Origin: Aquatica leii
Taxonomy: Eukaryota; Arthropoda; Insecta; Coleoptera; Lampyridae
Reading direction: 5' to 3'
DNA length: 64,000 nt
Assembly: GCA_035610365.1 (NCBI GenBank)
Contig: CM069432.1
Location: 28,024,354 to 28,088,353, forward strand
The notes beneath the pieces were generated by a model. It saw only the letters and a program-made list of their open reading frames with translations, searched no databases and was not told where the DNA came from. The translations under genes were made by a program, and so were the position numbers. Every line of letters starts with the position of its first letter. Position 1 is the first letter of the stretch. Of the stretch, positions 56,368 through 64,000 are shown in pieces.

Positions 56368-57559
56368 TGTTAGGATTCTTTTGAAATTTCTTTCTTAATT
56401 TGATAGCCATTCCGCCACGCTTTGGCTACATGTTCCGATTTAACTAATTAAGTACAAGGAGGAATGAACATCGATAAATAATTGAAGGCTTATTAATTAT
56501 GCACACCAAAAAGGAATGTTACTTCTTCGACATCAGTCGATTGCGATACTCACCTTTTAATAATTAGAACAAACAGCATTCGATATATCGGGTTCTTATA
56601 TTTAATTTCTTATATTAATAATTTTGTAGACTTCGACTTTCGTGAGTCATTGCGTTGACACGACTTACATTCATACTATTTCAGGCTACTCAACGAGGAA
56701 AACGTTTTCTTCGGGGAAGTGCTGGATTGTGGGTAAGTTCTCTTTTTAATTATTATGTCGCTCTCAAAGAAGGTCACTCACGAAATTTAATTTATTTATA
56801 ATATCCGCAATCTCAATAGTTTTAATAACATTTAGGTATTGTCAATATCTAATTCTGTGATATTGCATGCTGTACACCTTCGTTAGGTAATGAGAAATTT
56901 TCTTCGCTATCGACACCCGAGGTGTATCTATGTATTGTGTGTTGCTGACCCTTCCTTCATTTATGTACTTATTGTGTATCATAAAAGTTTCTGAATTATG
57001 ATTACTAATCCTCCACGTTAATGAATTATAGTTATTAAGGCTCGACGTTAATGAATTATACTAGTTAATACTCTATATTATTGAATGAGGTTTATTAATG
57101 CGAAGTAATAACATTCTGTTGAACTTTCATTGTTTATTATTTTCAAAATATAATTTCAAATTATAATTTCAAAATAATAAACAATGAAAGTTCAACAGAA
57201 TGTTATTACTTCGCATCAAGCAATATTGTTTAATACATTCAAACAGATTTATTAATATTCTACGTTGCTGAATTATAGTTGTAAATACTTCACCTCATTA
57301 AATTAAAGTTATTATACCCGTTTTATCTTTTCTTTATGGTAACCCATCTTTCTTTGTGGTTAGTTACACAAACACCAGTGGAACAAGAGTTACGAACCTG
57401 GAATTCGTTACAGGCTTGAACCTTCTGTCCTGATTGAGATAGAAGCTTTACTTATAAAAGATCTGGCGTTCTTTAACTCTTATTTAGTGGAACCTCCCCT
57501 ATCTCCGACTGTGTGAGTTGGCCGTGCAAGGTTTGTAAGACTTAAAAGTTTGTAACAAA
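56368..57559 (+). repeat. LTR-like repeat, copy B
   Basis: Begins at or near TGTTAGGATTC and ends TTTGTAACA, TG...CA as in LTRs, about 1.19 kb. It matches copy A at 11850-13007 in order throughout; the 60-base block at 57488-57546 is almost unchanged while the rest has diverged strongly. No adjoining internal region or partner LTR of this family is visible in the window, so both could be solo LTRs. A 117-bp snap-back hairpin is present only in this copy. Confidence 0.6.
57099..57215. repeat. Perfect 45-bp inverted repeat with 27-bp loop
   Basis: Arms 57099-57143 (TGCGAAGTAATAACATTC...) and 57171-57215 (...GAATGTTATTACTTCGCA) pair along all 45 bases; the loop is AT-rich. The homologous place in copy A of the repeat lacks it. 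It could be a small foldback element or a template-switch product. Confidence 0.85.
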
Positions 57560-57599
57560 TTATAATAGAGTAACGCAACTCCCTCAAGCTTCTTCATCA

Positions 57600-58560
57600 T
57601 TAACAGGGCATTATACTGCTACATTTCCACAAATTTCAATTGCACAAGTACAAGAGTACGATTGGCAAACGGTAGAATACAAAAAACGTTCAAGAAAGGA
57701 TAGTTCAGAAGGTCCTATGCAAATATTAAAACAGCCAACGCTGAAAGACTACAGGCTAAATCAACCCACAAAACCTCCAACAGATACAAGAAATTAGAAG
57801 ACTAGGAACAAATAGATTATAAACAGAAAGCTACAACTAAAGTGACTAAACCTCCACTTCTATTTATAGTGGGTGTAAAATTTATACAGGCTCTGGTAGA
57901 TTGGCTTATAAAAGTTGCACCAAACCAGTACACTCAAAAATGTTTAAATAATGATGAAGTAAAGATACAAGCAAATACTTACATAGAACAATTGGAAACT
58001 AAAATAAATGCACTATGGCATAAGGTAAAGAATGTATCCAATATCCGCCAACGTAAAACAAAAATAGCTTTACTGCTTTTGCACGTCGAACTTAAAGCAC
58101 AGCCTAATAACAAAAAAATATATAACGTCAATTCTCTTTCACTTACAATTGTCAAATTTGAACCACCCCATCTAAAACGCGAGATGCCACAGTACATGAA
58201 TTGCCAGCACTTTGGCCATACGAAGAAGTTCTGTCTTACAGAAACACACGTTGTGTTAAATGCACCGGAAATTATGCAACATCCCAGTGTTTCTGAAAAA
58301 AAGCCAACAACGACGTAAAATGCATAAACTGTGTAGAAAACCACCTCGCAAATTACAAAGGATGTAGGATATATAAGGAACTACAAAAAATCAAATTTCC
58401 TGTTCTAAGGGAAAAGAAAACACCTAAACCGGTGCAATCAACATATAATCCTAATACAACACTTCGGCAACGTCGATATACTTACTCCCAGATTGCTAGT
58501 AGCAACAGTCAATTACTGAGTCAAGAAAAATGTCAAAGCAGTTGACTTTCACGTTCACTC
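57600..58560 (+). pseudogene. Jockey-type LINE ORF1 (gag-like)
   Basis: First part (57636-57796) reads like a variable N-terminal region (VQEYDWQTVEYKKRSRKDSS). From 57842: KPPLLFIVGVKFIQALVDWL, APNQYTQKCLNNDEVKIQAN, then HVELKAQPNNKKIYNVNSLS, VKFEPPHLKREMPQ and a zinc-knuckle region NCQHFGHTKKFC that lost its first cysteine, followed by decayed further knuckles (CINCVENHLANYKGCRIY-like, about 58320-58380). The wording is that of Jockey-clade ORF1 of insects. Part of the middle is deleted after HKVKN and frame changes occur near 58270. Confidence 0.85.
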
Positions 58561-58665
58561 TCAACATTTGTCAAACAATAGGGTAGAAACTATGCTAACA
58601 AAAATCATGGAGGTAATGGACGTACTCCTAAACCTCTTCACCTCTGTTGTCGCTAAGTTTCCATA

Positions 58666-60480
58666 ATGGCTCTAAACAAGTTAAAAATTGTAGTCTGGAA
58701 CGCTAATGGCTTAACAAACCATATCCTAGAGACCACAAACTTTTTAGGTGTACATAGTTTCGACTTAATGCTGATCTTTGAATCACAAGACAAAAACTGC
58801 ATAAAAATCCCTAATTACACTACATACAATACAAAACATCGAGATGGAACAGGTCATGGAGGTACTGCGATCATTATTAAAAATAGTATCAAACATTACG
58901 AGCTAAGCAGATATAGTAAAAAGCATCTCCAAGGCACCAGCGTCACGATAGAAGGCTGAAAGGGTTCTCTAGTAATTTCTACCGTCTACTGTCAACCTAA
59001 ACCAAAAAAAAATCAGTTTAAGCTGTTTTTTCAAACGCTTGGCCACCGCTTTATTGCAGAAGGTGACTATAATGCTACGCAGCTCTTATGTTGGTCGAGA
59101 TTAACCACACCTAAGGAACGTCAACTATTTCAAGCAATGAGAAACAGTAACCTACATACCTAGCCACAGGCTATTGGCGTATTGGTCCTCAGATTTGACT
59201 AAGGTTCCTGATGCCATAGATTTTTGTGTAATCAAAGGCATTTCAAACAATGATCTGGAAATTAAGTCCCACTTCAAACTGTCTTCTGACCACTCACCGT
59301 TATTAGCTAATGTCAGTACACAAGTACTTTATAACAACACTCCCTCCAAGCTTACAATAAAACAATAGACTGGGAAACCTTCAGAAATGAGGTAAACAAA
59401 AACTTTCCATTAAAGCTACTGTTCAAAACATCAGACGAAATAAATAAAGCAATAGAAATCTTCAACCGCTTTATCTAACAAGCAGCATGGAAAGCAACTT
59501 CAGATGCCAAAATAAAATCAAACACTAAACCGTGTCCCTTAGTCGTAGTCCGTAGACTTAGTGGACGATGGCCAACTACCAGAGCCACGGAGGATAAAAG
59601 CAAACTAAATCAAATCACAAAGCAGGTTAAAGTATTAAGAAATAACAAAAATCGTGAAATCCAAGAATATCTAGCTGGTCTTTTTCCGACAGAAGCAAAT
59701 GATTACTCATTATGGAAGGCAACAAAAAAATTGAATCAGCCACGAAAGTGAATACCGCCCATTCGAAAAAGTGACAACACCCGGACAAGGAACAACAACG
59801 AAAAAGCGGATGCTTTGCTAAATATTTGGTCAATGTGTTTAAACCGTTCTCTTCACAACTCATAACTGAGGAAGAAGCACAGATTCATGAAGTGCTCAAA
59901 GCGCTATTTCAAATGGATCTTCTAATGAAAAAGTTGGATGAAGTCAAAAAAATAATTGTTAAACATACTCATACCAAAAAGCGCCTAGATATGATTTAAT
60001 CACCGGAAAAGTACTCCACTGTACCTATTGTATACAGCAGATTTGCCAAAAGTTAGATTAACCTCGATCGCCACTTTTGCTGACAACACAGGTATTTTAG
60101 CCTCAAGCAAGGATCAAAACTTGCAGAAACATCTAAACGAAATTTAAAATTGGCTTAAACACTGGCGCATAAGAGTTAACGAAACGAACTCAACCCATAT
60201 TACTTTTACACTAAAAAAGAAATATTGTCAAACTGTCCAACTAAATAACTGTATACTCCCCGAAAAAGACGTAGTCGGGTACGCACATTTTTACTAAACG
60301 TAAACAACTTGGTCTTTAATTTTCTAAAATGTACTAGCTAATAGAACGCAAATTCCAGATGTCATTAGAAAACAAAACGTTATTATACAAAGCAATCCTA
60401 AAGCCAGTATAGACATACGGAATACAGACTAAAAAGATTCGATCCGTTGGATCTCCCGAATAGAGCATATAGTGCGATTA
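58666..60480 (+). pseudogene. Jockey-type LINE ORF2 (endonuclease and RT), deleted
   Basis: ATG at 58666 begins MALNKLKIVVWNANGLTNHI, the endonuclease start; GGTAIIIKNSIKHYEL, FIAEGDYNAT (GDxNA, about 59053) and LSSDHSPLLANV (SDHxP, about 59281) follow. The linker (SLWKATKKLNQPR, about 59708) precedes RT, but the RT core is deleted near 59990: text jumps to LLYTADLPKVRLTSIATFAD then NTGILASSKDQNLQKHLNE, in which FADD has become FADN, and on to WRIRVNETNSTHITFTLKKK (about 60160). Several stops. Incapable of retrotransposition. Confidence 0.87.
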
Positions 60481-61319
60481 AATTTTGTTCTATGTAGCCA
60501 AACTTTACTATAATTAGTACTTTATACATATTATTTATATTAAGATCTTACAGCAGCTAGCCAGTGGGCTATCTCCTACTATGTCAATCTCTATCAATTG
60601 CTAAACCGTTTACTGATAGTTTGTAATTGAACACATTGTAAACTTGCCATCGATGTTAATAAAACAAAAGTCTACAAAATCAGTTGTTAATAGTATTGCT
60701 GACCCAGCTTAACAACATGTATTTTGTGTGCACAATCACGTTTATCTTTGGTTGTAACCAGAACAAAACTTAATTAATAATCACATGCAAAATTCAGTTT
60801 TCTTAGTACTGATTCCGACAATCTGATTTGTTTATGTCTTGATTTTTTAACGGATTTCTTTAGTTGATGTTAAGTGATTCATGTTAACTTACTAGTACTT
60901 TATAATAATTATTTTAAATTTTCTTTATTATGTACAACAGTGATACTGTTTTAATGTACGGTGAGTGTAATTATACAATCCACACCACAAGTAGATTGTG
61001 GGTTGAGCAATATCTTAATAGATAATTGCCTTTAATAGGTTTTGTTCTGGCGTGTGTGCAAGGACTTAAAGAAACTAAAGGTGTTCTTCCTACCTACAAA
61101 AGCCGAGGTTGAGAAAAACCACCCCGTCTATTAGCAGCAGAAGAAGAGGAAATCTTTTCAATAAAATCAAAACTTTAATATTTGTTTTAGAGACGAAGTA
61201 GCACTAGAAAAAAAAGCTGCGCAGCTAACGTGTCATATAGTAATTATTCTTTGTACCCTTATTATCTTTAACGAGTCCAACAGTTAATCGACGTTGATTT
61301 TGAACCGCAACTTTAGTTT
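60481..61319. other. Non-coding stretch
   Basis: Nothing supported. No domain, RNA or paired repeat ends seen. Confidence 0.5.
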
Positions 61320-61895
61320 TGTGAGTGGTTGCAGCAACAAGAAGCTTTTAAGCATGACTTTAATGCCAAAATATTATTTTTAGATAAGTGTTGTTTTACA
61401 CGAATCACAACACGTATGTATAGAATGAAAACAACCTTCAAAAAATTCAACAAAGTAACTTTCGGTAATGTTTGGATGGGTATTTTAAGAAATACTTTAT
61501 TTGGACCGTTTATTTTACCAGAAATACATACAGGTGACTTGTACTTTTGACTAAACCCTTCAAGTTTGCAAAACAATGTAGTTTATGCAGGATAGAGCTC
61601 CTTCGCATGTAAGTCGCCCCGTTTGCGATTTTTTAAATATAATTTTTACGGGTCGTTGGGTTGGAAGAAACGACATTAGACGCCGGTCAGCCCGTAGGCC
61701 AGATATTAATTTTTTTGACTTTCTTCTAATGCTAAAACCCCCGTAAATAATAAACAAGAGCTGCAAAATCAATTTTTTGTAGCAGCAAATGCAATTAGAT
61801 AAAATGCTCAATTATTTACGCAAGTAACAAATAATTTTGAGCGATGTTTAGACGTTTGTGCTTTATCGAATGGAGGAGATATTATCTAATGTACT
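61320..61895 (+). pseudogene. Second mariner transposase remnant (DD41D type)
   Basis: Reads AKILFLDKCCFTRITTRMYR (first catalytic region; the usual SDE is LDK), VTFGNVWMGILRNTLFGPFI, LPEIHTGDLYF, then in another frame MQDRAPSHVSRPVCDFL (second D), TGRWVGRNDIR, RRPDINFFDFLL (third D, 41 residues on), and VNNKQELQNQFFVAANAIR with FERCLDVCALSNGGDI at the end. The N-terminal helix-turn-helix is missing and frames change near 61550 and 61740. A different subgroup from the element at 48997. Confidence 0.82.
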
Positions 61896-62715
61896 TGAAA
61901 ACAATGTGCAGATGTGATTCGATAACATTATTTTGTATTTATTTTTATTTTTGGTGTCAGCAAATCGCCGAATAGGAATTTGCACTTCTTAAAACAATTT
62001 ATTTTTATTTGTGGTGTCAACCACTTTAGGAGACTACAGGTCCGTAATTTACGATTGATCGTGCTAAAATTAAAAAAAAAATTCTGCAGAATTTTTCTGA
62101 CCCCCGCATTAAATAGTTCTGGATATTCATTTTAAATTTTTAGGAAAAATAGCATTTTGAAAAAAGGCGTAACTACAATAGTCAACATTTCGTTTCCTAA
62201 AAAGATCGTAACCAACAGATGTAAAGTAAAAAAGCCGGAACGAATTCTATTTGCGTTGTTTTTACTTTGCCGCTCTGTTTTGTCGACTTTTTATACTATA
62301 CTTTGTGACGTAGCGACGCTGTCAAGCTCCACTAATGCTGATAAGTCTTTAAATTTCTACTTTGTTGCGGCAAACCAGCAACTTACTTACGCAAAAAGTT
62401 CTTCACTGTGACTTATAATTTAGGATAGCCAAAAGCTGGCTATAAGTTTAAGAAAGATAAAATATTGAATTGTTTTAATCCAATTGTACAGATAATGTAT
62501 AGCAACCATCGGCGAACAAATAACCCAAAACCATTCTATTACTTTGCCTACAAAATTGAGTACTTACTATTAAGTTAAACGAATGTTCACACGTTCATTC
62601 GCAATCAGTGTCAAAAATCGTAATCGATTTAAAGTAATTGTGATGTCTTAATAATGTTCAAACACGTGTAGATAATTTTGACAAAATTTTGATAATTCTG
62701 GAGAAATTTAGTTGC
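61896..62715. other. Non-coding stretch
   Basis: No supported gene. The phrase TTTATTTTTATTTxTGGTGTCA occurs twice (about 61939 and 61999) as a short direct repeat, with no further structure. Confidence 0.45.
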
Positions 62716-62719
62716 TAAT

Positions 62720-63180
62720 GATTTCCTTACGGATATTATAAAGATTCATCTTCTCATCGGTAAACTTGTTGAATACCAAGTAGGTATTCAAAAGCATCAA
62801 CTGCAGATCATTTTTTTGTACTATCGAAGAGTTTTCGGTTCGTTGGTGTAATAAGAAAGCATCTGATCGTGTTTGTCTATGCGGAACATGTTGTTGTTAT
62901 ACATTACTATAGTTTTAGGTTTCTTCGTTTCTTTTCCTCTTCTTCTTTTTCTGAAATCTACCATTCTTTCTTCAAATTCTGTTACCAGAAACAGAACTTC
63001 CTTTTTATGTTCCCATTTGCTTACTGCTACTCCGTTGCAATATTTTGAGAAAATTTTGCTTTTTCTTATTTTGGCATTCGCAACTACTCCGAAAGTTTCT
63101 TTTTTGCCTTTTCGAAGAGTACCAGTAACAACGATTATGTTTTTAAGTAACTGAGGACTAAAATCAATTTTTTCAAATAA
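62720..63180 (-). pseudogene. piggyBac transposase fragment
   Basis: Minus-strand text LLKNIIVVTGTLRKGKKET, then SKYCNGVAVSKWEHKKEVLF, KPKTIVMYNNNMFRIDKHDQ and MLSYYTNEPKTLR is the middle-to-late part of a piggyBac transposase (GTLRxNKxxxP, KWxDKRxV, YNxxxxGxDxxDQM motifs). The DQM aspartate of the catalytic triad is present. A stop follows near 62815. N-terminal parts and both ends are missing. Confidence 0.82.
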
Positions 63181-63422
63181 AATAATATTGGTACCGTGGT
63201 ACTATTTAGAGGAAAGAGTCCATATTTCGGATACCGTTTTGTTTTTAATGTGTAAAATTGAACCATTGGTTAAGCGAGTAACGTTATTTCTTACTATAAG
63301 TAGTGTAAGTAAGTTAAGATTCCAAGTCGTTAAATATCTGAGATAAGGGAAAAAAAGTAATAACATTGTATTCAAGATTTGATATTTTTGGTGTGAAGCA
63401 AATGGAGTCTTAATTTCGGATA

Positions 63423-64000
63423 CAGTGGGTGCTTAATTTCGAATACATAACAATTTTAGGATAATAATCTTCAAAATATGATAAAACTATGTAATATAAA
63501 AAATATGTATTTATTGAAAACTTTTAAAAGACAAAAAATGATTTTAATGTTACGATACATAAAAAATTAAAACAAAATTTAAAATTAAAAATAAAACTAA
63601 AAACGACAATCTTTTTATTCAAGGCATTCTGCGCAAATAAAAGTAGTCTTTTTATTAAATCCTGTGCACTTTTCTTGGCTCTACTTAAAACATTTATATC
63701 TTGCCTACTCTTCGGCATTTGTGTCTGCTGAAAACAATCCTAGACATATCATTCACTCGGCATCGTCAGCATCTATCGTATGCTCATCAGATTCATCGGA
63801 TAAAATGAGCTTTCCATCTTTTTTCTAATTATTTTTTTGACTGCCGATGTCGATGTTTGTGGTTCTTCGATTATTTTAGCTTTGTTTTTTTTAGAATTCT
63901 CTAATTTAATTTTTAAAACGGGTTTTTTTCTTTTTTTTAAGTATTATTCAGAGATTCTTCAAGGGCAGCTTTGCAAGGAAATCAAGTGATTAGAACTGCT
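63423..64000 (-). pseudogene. pogo-like element 3' end with C-terminal zinc-finger remnant
   Basis: Minus-strand text from 63800 to 63610 reads LILSDESDEHTIDADDAE, then GLFSADTNAEE, KCFK, SQEKCTGFNKKTTFICAECL: an acidic stretch followed by a Cys/His-rich, PHD-like finger found at the C-terminus of insect pogo/jerky-type transposases. Two cysteine or tryptophan positions are now stops. The left boundary could be CAGTGGGTGC after TA at 63421-63422, followed by TTTCGAATAC; the phrase TTTCGGATAC recurs just outside. The element runs out of the window on the right. Confidence 0.6.

Overview
The window looks like insect nuclear DNA: AT-rich, spliced transposase genes, and element families typical of insects (Jockey- and CR1-like LINEs, gypsy and copia LTR elements, hAT, piggyBac, Tc1/mariner, Penelope-like elements). 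No host gene could be supported. Nearly every recognisable coding stretch belongs to a mobile element, and most are broken. Species cannot be read from the sequence; a beetle or a similar repeat-rich insect is a guess only.

Layout. 1-3.8 kb: non-coding, with a Penelope-type relic and a 291-bp hAT MITE. 3.8-13.8 kb: a decayed copia element split by a 6.4-kb insertion that holds an unclassified repeat gene, itself split by a LINE 3' end plus other DNA, followed by a 1.15-kb LTR-like repeat. 16.2-25.8 kb: a decayed gypsy element (family 'G1') whose RT gene is cut by a 1,680-bp DNA element and by a hAT-like element, the latter carrying a LINE and a piggyBac fragment. 26.5-36 kb: two hAT elements, a reverse-oriented G1 relic (LTR plus candidate env) and a spliced DDE transposon with 34-bp inverted ends. 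36.2-47.0 kb: a Tc1-like transposase on the minus strand, split by a 9.86-kb gypsy element ('G2') with near-identical 1.8-kb LTRs, intact gag and almost intact pol. 47.0-47.9 kb: an 812-bp Penelope-type insertion that is a giant palindrome carrying two hammerhead ribozymes. 48.3-54 kb: two LINEs in opposite orientation, one cut by a DD41D mariner with about 195-bp inverted ends, the other by a 256-bp insertion carrying a third hammerhead ribozyme. 56.4-60.5 kb: second copy of the LTR-like repeat, then a Jockey-type LINE. 61.3-64 kb: mariner, piggyBac and pogo-like fragments.

The most interesting structures are the three hammerhead ribozymes (with covarying stems, in two insertions with clean target duplications) and a textbook -1 frameshift signal joining gag and pol in G2: slippery GGGAAAC, 8-nt spacer, 11-bp bulged stem-loop. 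The nesting gives a relative chronology, with G2 and the palindromic Penelope-type insertion among the youngest events. The density of nested, mixed-orientation elements fits heterochromatin or a piRNA-cluster-like trap, but that is inference.
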